Made by a program: the position numbers and the translations under genes | In this document: positions 1-7,200 of the stretch, one piece after another | Position numbering within the stretch: position 1 is the stretch's first letter | Layout of the letters: every line of letters starts with the position of its first letter | From: Lentzea sp. NEAU-D7 | Lineage (GTDB): Bacteria > Actinomycetota > Actinomycetes > Mycobacteriales > Pseudonocardiaceae | Assembly: GCF_026242055.1 (NCBI RefSeq) | Contig: NZ_JAPJDL010000026.1 | Coordinates: 1-51,700, forward strand | Direction of reading: 5' to 3' | DNA length: 51,700 bases | The notes under the pieces: generated by a model | Database searches by the model: none | Seen by the model: the letters and a program-made list of their open reading frames with translations, nothing else | Told to the model about the DNA's origin: nothing

Positions 1-151
1 GCTTTTCAGCCCGGCCTTTTCCGGCCGTCAAGCATCCCGCCAGAGGCTCAAGGTCAAGCCCCAATCGCTATCGACGCGCAGCGGCGATGACCCACACCGG
101 CCCGGTACTGCCCGCCCAACCACCCACGCAAGGCGACCCGAACGCATCGGC

Positions 152-293
152 GACCACCCCGCTGGAACGCGACAAGCGCCCGCAAGCCGACCCGCACCGG
201 TGCCAACCCGCAAGCCCTCGCAAGGTGACCGCCCGCCCGGCAGGTGACCACCCCGCTGGAACGCGACAAGCCAACGCAAGCCGACCCGCACAG
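152..293. repeat. Direct repeat pair, 94-nt period
   Basis: A 25-nt segment at 152-176 recurs exactly at 246-270. Similarity continues imperfectly into the next 20 or so bases, which share the core GCAAGCCGACCCGCA (about 182-196 and 276-290). The intervening DNA is also built from short CGCAAGCC-like words. It looks like local tandem duplication in non-coding DNA. Function unknown. Confidence 0.75.
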
Positions 294-342
294 CCGCCAC
301 CCGCAAGCCGACCACCCGCAACGGGCAAGGCAACCCCCGCCA

Positions 343-404
343 AAAACAACCCAAAACAAATAGGCCGGTGTGGCGACTCGGGAGCCCTCCGAGCCGCCAC
401 ACCG
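343..404 (-). terminator. Terminator hairpin for the redox operon
   Basis: Positions 366-375 (CGGTGTGGCG) pair perfectly with 395-404, and 377-381 pair with 389-393 after one mismatch, leaving a 7-nt loop. Read on the minus strand, the hairpin is followed by a T-rich run (complement of 343-362). That is the layout of an intrinsic terminator about 160 nt past the ferredoxin reductase stop. Confidence 0.6.
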
Positions 405-560
405 CCGGTGACGCGCGAGAGGAAGGTTCAGGCCGCCGGCGCGGGAACGAGCGCATCGCCGCGTGACGTCATCGGTCCGCCACCTGGCCACGCGGGCGAC
501 GTCGGAGTTCGCCGTTCCCGCTTGCCCTGTACCGGCTGCCTGAAGTCCTCCACCACCTGG

Positions 561-1937
561 TTAGGGCCTCGCGCGCCCTCCGCCCACTCGCACCATCTCC
601 GGCCTCGAGCGCGAATGCCTCCGCCGCTGCAATGGCGGCGACATCGACGACGAGACGGACGGGGGAACGGATGATGCGTGGGCGGCGACCGGTTCGGGAA
701 CCGGGATCATGGCGGTCGGGAGGACCTCCGGTGCCTCGGCCGCGGCCGGTTCCGGCTGCGTCCACACTGGAACGTTCGTCTCGACCGTGTTCTGCCGGAA
801 GAGTTCCGGGGTCTCGGTGATGATCTTGCCCGGTGACTCCAGACCCACGATGCCGACGAGCTTGCCGTTGGCGATGAAGCCGGTGAGTCCGTTCACGTCG
901 GTGGTGTCGGTGCCCAGGACGGGCAGGCCGGCGCCCTGCACCCGCATGCCGTACTGCTCGGTCCAGAAGCGCGGGACCGGGGTGTAGGTCTTGGCGTGGT
1001 TGCGGCCCACCAGGAGGTTCTCGGCCGCGGCGCGGCCTCCCTCGACGGCGTTGAGCCAGTGCTCGACGCGGCGGACGACGCCGTTGAAGCGCATGTTGGG
1101 CCAGCGGGCCACGTCACCGCAGGCGACCAGGTTCTCGGCTCCGACCACGTGGTTCGTGGAGTCGCACAGCACGCCGTCGGAGATGTCGAGGCCGGAGCCG
1201 CGCAGCCAGTCGACGGCCGGGGAGGCGCCGACGGCCAGCACGACGCAGGAGGCGAAGAAGACCTGGCCGTCGCTCAGGTGGATGCCGATGCCGCCGGGCT
1301 GGCGCACCCAGTGCTTGATGCCGACGCCGGTGGCCAGGCGCACGCCGTGCTCGACGTGCGCCTCGGTGATCTTCTTGCCGATGTCGTCGCCGACGACGCC
1401 GCCCAGCAACGCGGGCGAGCGCACGATCAGGGCGACGTCGCGGCCCATGTGGCGAACCGAGCACGCGAGCTCGCAGCCGATGAACCCGCCGCCGATGACG
1501 GCGACGAGACCCTGCGACTGACGGATGTTCCTGCGGATCGCGATCGCGTCGTCCAGCGTCCGCAGCACGTGCACCCGCGGGTCGTGGCGCGGAGCGCCGC
1601 CCATCGCCCTGGCGTCGACGCCGGTGGCGATGATCATGCCGTCGTACTTGATCTCCTCGCCGCCGGGCACCCAGACGGACTGCTTCTTCGGGTCCAGGTG
1701 CAGGGCCGGGGAGTTCAGCCGCCACTCGGCGTCGAGGTCACCCGAGAACGACAGCAACGAGTCGTCCGGGGTCCACTCACCGGTGATGATCTGCTTCGAC
1801 AGGCACGGGCGGTGGTACGGGAGGTGCCGCTCGGCGGACAGGATGGTGATCTGCCCGTCGAAACCCATCTCCCGCAGCCGTTCCGCGGAACGGACTCCAC
1901 CGAGTCCGCCGCCGACGACCACGATCCGTTCGCTCAC
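561..1937 (-). CDS. NAD(P)H-dependent ferredoxin reductase (FAD, pyridine nucleotide-disulfide oxidoreductase family)
   Basis: This 458-aa flavoprotein should move electrons between NAD(P)H and a ferredoxin. It opens with the FAD-binding fold VVVGGGLGGVRSAERLR, has the second dinucleotide fold around VAVIGGGFIGCELA, and carries the late FAD motif NLVACGDVA, as in rubredoxin/ferredoxin reductases of P450 systems. The GTG start at 1937 overlaps the stop of the upstream membrane ferredoxin gene (GTGA), so the two are translationally coupled and the fused ferredoxin is the obvious partner. The last 60 or so residues are a Pro/Ala/Ser-rich tail beyond the usual family end, of unknown role. A longer open frame upstream of 1937 exists only as a by-product of the neighbour's coding sequence. 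Confidence 0.9.
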   Translation of the reverse strand: MSERIVVVGGGLGGVRSAERLREMGFDGQITILSAERHLPYHRPCLSKQIITGEWTPDDSLLSFSGDLDAEWRLNSPALHLDPKKQSVWVPGGEEIKYDGMIIATGVDARAMGGAPRHDPRVHVLRTLDDAIAIRRNIRQSQGLVAVIGGGFIGCELACSVRHMGRDVALIVRSPALLGGVVGDDIGKKITEAHVEHGVRLATGVGIKHWVRQPGGIGIHLSDGQVFFASCVVLAVGASPAVDWLRGSGLDISDGVLCDSTNHVVGAENLVACGDVARWPNMRFNGVVRRVEHWLNAVEGGRAAAENLLVGRNHAKTYTPVPRFWTEQYGMRVQGAGLPVLGTDTTDVNGLTGFIANGKLVGIVGLESPGKIITETPELFRQNTVETNVPVWTQPEPAAAEAPEVLPTAMIPVPEPVAAHASSVPPSVSSSMSPPLQRRRHSRSRPEMVRVGGGRARP

Positions 1938-2761
1938 TTCACTCGCTCCCTGATCTCGATCGCGCGCATCGGGCACGCGCGGGCTGCCGACCTGGCCTGA
2001 GCGAAGTGCTCCTCGGGCGGACGGCGGTTGTAGGTCAGGCGGTTGTCCTCGATCAGCTGGAAGACGTCGGGGGCCTCCGCCTGGCAGGTGCCGTAGCGGT
2101 GGCACTTCTCGTTGTTGACGCTCACGTCCATCGCGTCGCCCTCGCCGACACCGGGTTCCTTGCCGCGTTCGGCGTCGAGCATGCCGATGCGCATCAGCAC
2201 CTCGGGCGGGAGGAACCGGGCCAGGGCCAGGGTCGCGGTGGGGACGAGAACGGTGAGGCCGGCCAGCCAGAGAACGGACAGGTTGCCGTTGGCGATGGCG
2301 CCGAACCAGGAGTGCACCACGGTGATCGTCACCGCGATGTACGCCGTTTGGTGGAACCTCAACCACTTGCGGTAGAAGACTCGGTGCCTCATCGAGGCGA
2401 GCACGGCGATCGCGAGCATGACCTCCAGGCCGAGGATGCCCAGCGCGTGCCGGAAGAGACCGCCGTCGACGAACGGCAGGACGAGCTTGACGAAGCTGAA
2501 CGTACCGGTCTGGATCAGCGTGAAGGCGAACGCGTGGATGCAGCCGAACGCGATAGCCAACGAGGCGAGCACCATGTGCCCGTTCTTCAGTCCTTCACGT
2601 CCGGTGAGCTTCTCGGCCCACCCGGTCGCGATGAGCACACCCCAGGACAAGGTGGCGCACATCATGACGTAAGCCAGCCTGGCAGACAGCTGAGCCATCT
2701 TCTTGACACCCGAGTCGAACTCGGCCGACTGGGCCACCAGGAGCGGAATCTGGCTGGACAA
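1934..2761 (-). CDS. Membrane heme-b (ferric reductase-like) protein fused to a C-terminal ferredoxin
   Basis: About 275 aa. The N-terminal half has several membrane helices. Two of them carry histidine pairs spaced exactly as in NADPH oxidase/ferric reductase domains (H62 and H76, 14 apart; H137 and H150, 13 apart), predicting two b hemes. The C-terminus (about 210-275) is a small ferredoxin, C220-x5-C226 and C263-P, fitting a [3Fe-4S] or atypical [4Fe-4S] cluster. The family's usual FAD/NADPH domain is absent; the next gene encodes a separate reductase. I infer a trans-membrane electron path: reductase, ferredoxin domain, hemes, outside acceptor. Start: TTG at 2761 lies 7 nt after GGAGGA. 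GTG 2767 and TTG 2764 sit too close to that site, and ATG 2698 is an alternative. Confidence 0.82.
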   Translation of the reverse strand: MSSQIPLLVAQSAEFDSGVKKMAQLSARLAYVMMCATLSWGVLIATGWAEKLTGREGLKNGHMVLASLAIAFGCIHAFAFTLIQTGTFSFVKLVLPFVDGGLFRHALGILGLEVMLAIAVLASMRHRVFYRKWLRFHQTAYIAVTITVVHSWFGAIANGNLSVLWLAGLTVLVPTATLALARFLPPEVLMRIGMLDAERGKEPGVGEGDAMDVSVNNEKCHRYGTCQAEAPDVFQLIEDNRLTYNRRPPEEHFAQARSAARACPMRAIEIRERVK

Positions 2762-2793
2762 CAACACTTCCTCCGATAGAACTCTCGCGGGAA

Positions 2794-2840
2794 CCCGCCC
2801 GGTCCTGGGTGCAGGAGTGGACACATCAGGGCCGGGCGGG
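2794..2840 (-). promoter_or_regulatory. Intercistronic hairpin upstream of the membrane ferredoxin gene
   Basis: CCCGCCCGG (2794-2802) pairs with CCGGGCGGG (2832-2840). After a wobble pair, CCTG (2804-2807) pairs with CAGG (2827-2830), giving a 14-pair stem with a 19-nt loop. It lies in the 159-nt gap between the DUF4142 gene and the reductase pair, about 33 nt before the start. There is no T-run. It could attenuate, stabilise or separate the two halves of the operon. Confidence 0.5.
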
Positions 2841-2920
2841 TGGGAACAGGTCCGCGTTGGAGTGCCTCTGACCTTGGGACACCACCTCCGTTTCCCGTGG
2901 TGCAACGGGGTCTTGCTGAA

Positions 2921-3631
2921 TCACCGCACCGGTCGTCGCGGGCGGAGTACTCGGAGCAGGAGCACGGTGAGAACGGCTCCCGCGGCGGTGACCGTGAGGA
3001 TCACCCACATGTTCGGCCCCTCACCGGAGGCCAGGGTCGCGTTGATGATGTTGCCCGCGGGCTGCGGTTCGGCGAACGACGAGTCGCCCGCGAGACCGGT
3101 GCTCTCCAGCAACGTCATGTGCTTCATCACCACGTCGATGCCGGCCTGGGCGAACCCGCGGATGACGTCGTTGCGGGTCCCCGAGCGCACCTTCGCGATG
3201 AAGGGGAAGATCTGGCCGTGCGCGGCGCGCAACCGGGCGACGAACGCCTGGTCGAACGCGTCGCCTTCGAGCGCGTTGATCTCTTCCATCCACGACTGCT
3301 GCGTCGGGTTCGGCACGTCGGGCGTGGTCAGCCCGAACCCGGCGGCCGTCTTCTTCGTCAGCGCGTCCAGCATCATGTGGTCGAGCATGATCATCTTGCC
3401 GATCTGCTTGACCCTGGCGTTGGACGCCTTGGTGGCCGTGAGCTCGCCCATGGGCATCTCCCACAGGCCCGCGAGGCGCACCCTGTTGAGCAGTTCGCGG
3501 TCGTTCGCCGTCAACGGCCCCGACGGGGTGTCCATCACTCCCCCGGTGTCCGCGGGCTGCGCTGCAGCCGTGGCGGTCAGACCGGAGAAGAGGAACAACA
3601 TCGCAAAGACGGTGGCGAGGGCTCTGGTCAT
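2921..3631 (-). CDS. Secreted/membrane-anchored DUF4142 protein
   Basis: 236 aa. An N-terminal signal peptide (about residues 1-25, ending in the Ala-rich TATAAAQPA) is followed by a helical DUF4142 domain of the ferritin-like/DUF305-like class (about 40-185, with ANDRELLNRVRLAGLWEM, LDHMMLDALTKK and HGQIFPF). A C-terminal transmembrane helix follows (about 205-228), then Arg-rich RVLRPRRPVR, so the domain should sit outside the membrane. Several His and Met residues (DHMML, MKHM) could bind metal; that is inference. The ATG at 3631 is the only start that gives a signal peptide. The gene is second in the operon after the lipoprotein gene, with a 64-nt gap. Confidence 0.85.
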   Translation of the reverse strand: MTRALATVFAMLFLFSGLTATAAAQPADTGGVMDTPSGPLTANDRELLNRVRLAGLWEMPMGELTATKASNARVKQIGKMIMLDHMMLDALTKKTAAGFGLTTPDVPNPTQQSWMEEINALEGDAFDQAFVARLRAAHGQIFPFIAKVRSGTRNDVIRGFAQAGIDVVMKHMTLLESTGLAGDSSFAEPQPAGNIINATLASGEGPNMWVILTVTAAGAVLTVLLLRVLRPRRPVR

Positions 3632-3695
3632 CGTCTTGTTGTCCTCGTTGTCCAAAGGAAGTCGATAGGGGGATGCATCGCGTGGAGCAGTGGGC

Positions 3696-4295
3696 TCAGT
3701 AGCCGGGCGCCGCGGGAGGAGGCGCTGACTGCGGCGTCTGCGCCGTCCCGGAACTGGGGGACGTGCTCGGCGTACTGCTGCTCTTGCTGTTGTTCTGGGC
3801 CTTCCCGCCGGTGATCTTGGCGCCGTTGGGCGCGGTGACCCACCACACACCACCCTTGCCCTGGCCCTTCATGTCGCCGGCGACCTTGTCCTCGGCGAAC
3901 GTGTACTGCGGCCAGCCCTGGATGGTGAGCTGCTTCGTGCCGTCGGGCCTGGTCAAGACCCCCATGGAGATCGGGTCCACGCCCGTCGCCATCGGCGTCT
4001 TGTCCGCGAGGACCGGCTTCCAGGCCTTCGCGCACTCGCCCTCGCAGTTCGACTTGGACGGCTTGGGGACGTCCTTGTCGTAGCGGTACATGGGCAGGCC
4101 CTCGGCGTCGATCACGAACCACCCCATCTGCTCGGTGTTCGCGATGAAGTAGTTGTTGTGACCTTCCAGATCAGCGGGTTTGGCCTGCAGGCCACCGGCG
4201 GCGGCCGCCCCTCCGGGAGGGGTCTGGTCACTGCCGCACGCGGTGAGGGAGAGAGCCAGTGCCGCGAGGGCGGTGATGGCTGGTCCACTTCGCAT
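3696..4295 (-). CDS. Secreted lipoprotein with Yx(FWY)xxD repeats (Lipoprotein_15/COG4315 family)
   Basis: 199 aa. The signal peptide ends in the lipobox LTAC (Cys20), so the mature protein is lipid-anchored outside the membrane. The body carries two copies of the family repeat, with YRYDKD and YTFAED matching Yx(FWY)xxD, plus the C-x3-C-x2-W pattern CEGECAKAW typical of this family. The C-terminal 40 residues are a low-complexity Ser/Pro/Thr tail. The ATG at 4295 follows an AGGA site. It heads the redox operon and faces the sigma factor gene. In related actinobacteria such lipoproteins are found with ferric-reductase-like genes. The biochemical role is unknown. Confidence 0.88.
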   Translation of the reverse strand: MRSGPAITALAALALSLTACGSDQTPPGGAAAAGGLQAKPADLEGHNNYFIANTEQMGWFVIDAEGLPMYRYDKDVPKPSKSNCEGECAKAWKPVLADKTPMATGVDPISMGVLTRPDGTKQLTIQGWPQYTFAEDKVAGDMKGQGKGGVWWVTAPNGAKITGGKAQNNSKSSSTPSTSPSSGTAQTPQSAPPPAAPGY

Positions 4296-4352
4296 CGGCA
4301 GGTCCTTTCTCAGCGGGGGTACCGAGGAGTACGGACACGATCCGGCAACGGT

Positions 4353-4367
4353 TCACGAACTTCGTGA
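4353..4367. promoter_or_regulatory. Perfect 15-nt inverted repeat between redox operon and sigma gene
   Basis: TCACGAA-C-TTCGTGA is a perfect inverted repeat placed in the 114-nt gap between two divergent starts, 58 nt from the lipoprotein ATG and 43 nt from the sigma ATG. This is a typical position for a shared operator. No transcription factor in the window is an obvious match. Confidence 0.5.
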
Positions 4368-4409
4368 GGAATATTTGCCTCTCGACTTGAGACGGTTGAT
4401 GGGGCAAGG

Positions 4410-4979
4410 ATGTCCCCCGTGGCGCGGCATAGACGTCAACGCGAGTTAGACGAACAATCACCAAGACCGGGGTCTCTCGAGGAAGAGTTGATCCGTCGGC
4501 TGTACGAGGAATTCGGGAGTGCCCTGCTGGGACACTGCATGAGGTTGACGGGCCACGATCGTCAGTGGGCCGAGGACATCGTGCAGGAGACCCTGGTCAG
4601 GGCATGGCGCAACGCCGAGAAACTCGAGCGTGACCCCGTGCTCTTGCGGTCGTGGTTGTTCACGGTGGCAAGGCGGTTGGTCATTGACGACAGACGTAAG
4701 AGAAGCGTCCGTCCGCAGGAGTTCGAACTGACCCCTTCGGACGAGTCGCCCTCCGGCGGCGAAGAGGATCGCACCCTCGCGGCGATCGTCGTGGCGGAGG
4801 CGATGAACGGTCTCTCCGAGGAACACAGGGAGGCTATTCTCGAAACATATCTGCGGGACCGCACCGTCGGTGAGGCCGCGGCTGCACTGGGTGTGCCGCC
4901 GGGAACGGTCAAGTCGAGGGTGTACTACGCGCTCCGTGCGTTGCGGCGTGCGTTGCACGATCGGGGAGAGACGCGGTGA
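4410..4979 (+). CDS. ECF-type RNA polymerase sigma factor
   Basis: 189 aa. Region 2 spans about 28-97 (RRLYEEFGSALLGHCMRLTG, DIVQETLVRAWRN, SWLFTVARRLVIDDRRKR). Region 4 spans about 128-182 (LSEEHREAILETYLRDRTVGEAAAALGVPPGTVKSRVYYALRALR, cited here as one stretch by position). Region 3 is absent, so it belongs to the extracytoplasmic-function class. It is coupled by GTGA overlap to the anti-sigma gene. The N-terminal 20 residues are variable and the start has no clear ribosome site, so GTG at 4419 remains possible. The likely target is the divergent redox operon, as inferred from position. Confidence 0.93.
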   Translation: MSPVARHRRQRELDEQSPRPGSLEEELIRRLYEEFGSALLGHCMRLTGHDRQWAEDIVQETLVRAWRNAEKLERDPVLLRSWLFTVARRLVIDDRRKRSVRPQEFELTPSDESPSGGEEDRTLAAIVVAEAMNGLSEEHREAILETYLRDRTVGEAAAALGVPPGTVKSRVYYALRALRRALHDRGETR

Positions 4980-5719
4980 CAACGGCACCAGATCACCTCG
5001 ACGTAGCCGCCTACGTGCTCGGCATCCTCGATGCCGATGAGGTGGAGGCGTTCGAGAACCACCTGACCGAGTGTCGGCGGTGTGCTCTTGACCTGCGCGA
5101 CTTCGCGGTGGTGCCGGACCTCATCGACGAGGCCGACGCCGGCGGGATGCTGCGCGGGACGGCTCCGGAACGCCCCGACGGCAAGTCGGTGCGGGTCATG
5201 CTCGACGCCGTCGCGGCGCGCAGGAAGCGCCGACGGTGGTTCGTCGCCCAGGGCGTCGCGGCCGCCGCCGCCGGCGTCGTGGCGGTGACGGCCGTGGTCA
5301 CGACACTGGTCGTGCGCGGCGGCAACGACGGTTCGAACCAGGCGGCGCCCCAGAACCCCGGCACCTCGACGTCGCAGACGAGGGTGGCGAACAACTCCAA
5401 CGACTCGTCGATGGAGGTGAAGCACCAGGACCCGAACAGCGGCGTGGGCACGAAGATCACCGCGTCCGACACCCCGTCGGGGACCGCGATGGACATCGAG
5501 GTCACCGGCATGTCCGGCCCCAGCAGGGGTTCGCTCGTCGCCGTCGGCCGCGCGGGCCGTGTCGCGCAGGTCACGTCCTGGTACGCCCCGGAACCGGTGG
5601 CGGGCGACAAGAAGACCATCAAGCTGGCCGCGAACGTGGCCATGCGGTGGCACGAGATCGCGACGTTCCGCATCGTCGACGAGAACGGGAAGACGCTGCT
5701 CGAAGTCGTGGCTTCCTGA
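4976..5719 (+). CDS. Zinc-binding anti-sigma factor, single-pass membrane protein
   Basis: 247 aa. The N-terminus carries the anti-sigma zinc motif H29-x3-C33-x2-C36 (HLTECRRC), which should bind the partner sigma factor in the cytoplasm. A basic stretch (ARRKRRRW) precedes one transmembrane helix at about 88-112, and an external domain follows, starting with a Ser/Asn/Gln-rich linker and ending in a compact beta-rich region. The GTG start overlaps the sigma stop. A signal sensed outside would release the sigma factor. Whether it is redox or metal related is inference from the neighbouring operon. Confidence 0.9.
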   Translation: MTTAPDHLDVAAYVLGILDADEVEAFENHLTECRRCALDLRDFAVVPDLIDEADAGGMLRGTAPERPDGKSVRVMLDAVAARRKRRRWFVAQGVAAAAAGVVAVTAVVTTLVVRGGNDGSNQAAPQNPGTSTSQTRVANNSNDSSMEVKHQDPNSGVGTKITASDTPSGTAMDIEVTGMSGPSRGSLVAVGRAGRVAQVTSWYAPEPVAGDKKTIKLAANVAMRWHEIATFRIVDENGKTLLEVVAS

Positions 5720-5739
5720 CGTTTTCGCGACACCAGCCC

Positions 5740-5778
5740 ACTGCCCCCGCGGGATCCGTGAGATCCTGTGGGGGCAGT
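5740..5778 (+). terminator. Terminator hairpin after the anti-sigma gene
   Basis: Positions 5740-5756 pair with 5762-5778 around a 5-nt loop: a 17-pair stem beginning ACTGCCCCC, with two G-U pairs. It starts 20 nt past the anti-sigma stop. An ATG at 5768 lies inside this stem, which argues that the next gene starts downstream of it. Confidence 0.65.
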
Positions 5779-5824
5779 TGTCGTTCGCGGAGTTTTCCGC
5801 AGAGGTTCGGGGAAGGCTGGCTAC

Positions 5825-6235
5825 GTGGCGATAGGCCCGTCAGCGGTCGAGCGCTGGCTCGATCTGTCCACAGAGGAGCTGCGCGCTCAGGTCACGCGGC
5901 TCGTGTCCGCCCGGCTACCGGGTGATCACGCGGTGTGGCAGGCGATCCGGCGTCATCCGGCTCTGGTTCCGCGCATCCGCGGTGTCCTCTCCGGACTCGC
6001 GGCCACCGCGGCCGGCAGCAAGGACGAGGCCATGCAGCGGGTCTGGATCTCCAACGCGCGCGCCGCTCTGGACCAGGTCGTTCCGCCTCCGGTGAAGGCC
6101 GTCCGCAAGCCCGCGGTTGAAGAGGCCCCCGCCGAGGAACCCGAGCGTGCGATCGACCTCAGGGAGCCCGAGCCCGCCCAGCAGAGGCAGCCGCACAAAG
6201 CCATTCCGTCGATGCTCTTCCAGGAGCCGAGCTAG
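5825..6235 (+). CDS. Conserved hypothetical actinobacterial protein
   Basis: 136 aa from GTG 5825, preceded by a GGGGAAGG site. The first 85 residues are predicted helical (VERWLDLSTEELRAQVTRLV, VWQAIRRHPALVPRIRGVL) and contain no membrane segment. The C-terminal 50 residues are Pro/Glu/Ala-rich and probably disordered, ending in IPSMLFQEPS. I do not recognise a family with certainty. The gene sits 8 nt before the DUF1232 membrane protein gene, so the two are probably co-transcribed. Confidence 0.65.
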   Translation: MAIGPSAVERWLDLSTEELRAQVTRLVSARLPGDHAVWQAIRRHPALVPRIRGVLSGLAATAAGSKDEAMQRVWISNARAALDQVVPPPVKAVRKPAVEEAPAEEPERAIDLREPEPAQQRQPHKAIPSMLFQEPS

Positions 6236-6243
6236 GGAGCCAG

Positions 6244-6714
6244 ATGGTCGTCTTCGGATCGTTCATCTCGCTGTCAGGTCTGCTGATCCTGCTGTTCCGC
6301 AACGCCCCGCTGGGCGGGCTCAGCCCGGCGGTCGTCGGCTGGGTGCTGATCCCGCTCGGCCTGGTGTTCGCGGGGCTCGGCGTCCTGCGCAACCGCCGCA
6401 AGCGCGCGCAGAACGGTCCCGGCCCGGTCGGGAACCCGATCGCGCGCGTCAAGGCGTTGCCGCGGCTGTGGAAGACCTGGCGTGGCGGCAAGTACCCGGA
6501 ACTGCCGCGCAGCCAGGTCCTGATGTGGGCGGTGGCGCTGGTCTACCTCGTGTCGCCGATCGACGTCCTGCCGGAGTTCCTGCCGGTGATCGGCGTGACC
6601 GACGACGCGGGTGTCCTCGTGTGGCTGCTCAGCAGTCTCTCGGTGGCCTCAGGCTCGTACCTGCGCTGGGAGAAGGACCATCGCGACACGGGTCGCGGGA
6701 TCGAGGCCCCGTGA
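6244..6714 (+). CDS. DUF1232 (YkvA-like) membrane protein
   Basis: 156 aa. Two N-terminal hydrophobic helices (about 3-18 and 26-47) precede a basic loop (RNRRKRAQ). The C-terminal half has the DUF1232 signature ALVYLVSPIDVLPEFLPVIG followed by TDDAGVLVWLL, typical of small membrane proteins of unknown role. It is the second gene after the 5825 gene. Its 3' end overlaps the convergent acetyltransferase by 66 nt. Confidence 0.85.
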   Translation: MVVFGSFISLSGLLILLFRNAPLGGLSPAVVGWVLIPLGLVFAGLGVLRNRRKRAQNGPGPVGNPIARVKALPRLWKTWRGGKYPELPRSQVLMWAVALVYLVSPIDVLPEFLPVIGVTDDAGVLVWLLSSLSVASGSYLRWEKDHRDTGRGIEAP

Positions 6715-7137
6715 GGCCTCCTCCTGCATGATCCCGGCCAGGCCGGGCGAGACGTCCGCCACGGCGCGGAACCCGAGGCGTTCGTAGTACGGCGCGTTCC
6801 ACGGCACTTCGCGGAACGTCGTGAGCGTCACAGCGCGTTCCGAGCGGGTGACGTGCTCGATCAGCGCGGCGCCGATCCCCTGGCGCGCGTGCGAGGGGTG
6901 CACGCTGACCTGGTGCACGTGCGTCGCGCCGTCGACGTCCCCGACCGCGATGAACGCGACGGGCACGCCTTCCGCGCCGATGGCGACCCAGACCTCGTGC
7001 TCGGCGAGGTCTACCAGGGACATCGGGGCGTCGTCGGCGATCTCGGGCATCCCGATGTCGCGAAACGGTGCTCCGGAGGCGATTTCGATCTCCTGGAGGT
7101 ACGGAAGTTCGGCTGGTTGGGCGAGACGGATCAACAC
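6649..7137 (-). CDS. GNAT-family N-acetyltransferase
   Basis: 162 aa from GTG 7137, which lies 7-8 nt after AGGA. The acetyl-CoA binding region is VHQVSVHPSHARQGIGAALI (motif A, R/Q-x-x-G-x-G/A), followed by a C-terminal YYERLGFRAV that is typical of GNATs acting on small molecules or amino groups. The substrate cannot be told. The open frame continues far upstream antisense to the next gene, but that part is an artefact. The last 22 codons overlap the DUF1232 gene tail to tail. Confidence 0.85.
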   Translation of the reverse strand: MLIRLAQPAELPYLQEIEIASGAPFRDIGMPEIADDAPMSLVDLAEHEVWVAIGAEGVPVAFIAVGDVDGATHVHQVSVHPSHARQGIGAALIEHVTRSERAVTLTTFREVPWNAPYYERLGFRAVADVSPGLAGIMQEEASRGLDPATRVAMVLLPAQVRA

Positions 7138-7200
7138 GCCCGCAATCCTGGTAGGTCGGACGCGAGCGGCGCAGCCGAATAACGTTAAAGTTCCTTCCTG

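Larger units (their letters stand above)
1..560. other. 560-nt gene-poor stretch
   Basis: No convincing gene is visible. Open frames here are compositional by-products of GC-rich DNA: they are Arg/Pro/Ala-rich, have no recognisable domain and no ribosome binding site. The stretch holds a 25-nt direct repeat pair (152-176 and 246-270) and a terminator-like hairpin (366-404) for the minus-strand operon that ends at 561. Confidence 0.6.

Noticed and set aside
87..674. 195-aa open frame at the left end of the window
   Set aside because: Low-complexity Pro/Ala/Arg/Thr composition, contains the direct repeats and overlaps the reductase 3' end; no domain or ribosome site.
996..2000. Plus-strand open frame opposite the ferredoxin reductase
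   Set aside because: Antisense by-product; the minus-strand protein has complete FAD and NAD(P)H motifs.
5768..5824. Upstream ATG extension of the hypothetical protein at 5825
   Set aside because: The ATG lies inside the terminator hairpin of the preceding gene and has no ribosome site; GTG 5825 is better placed.
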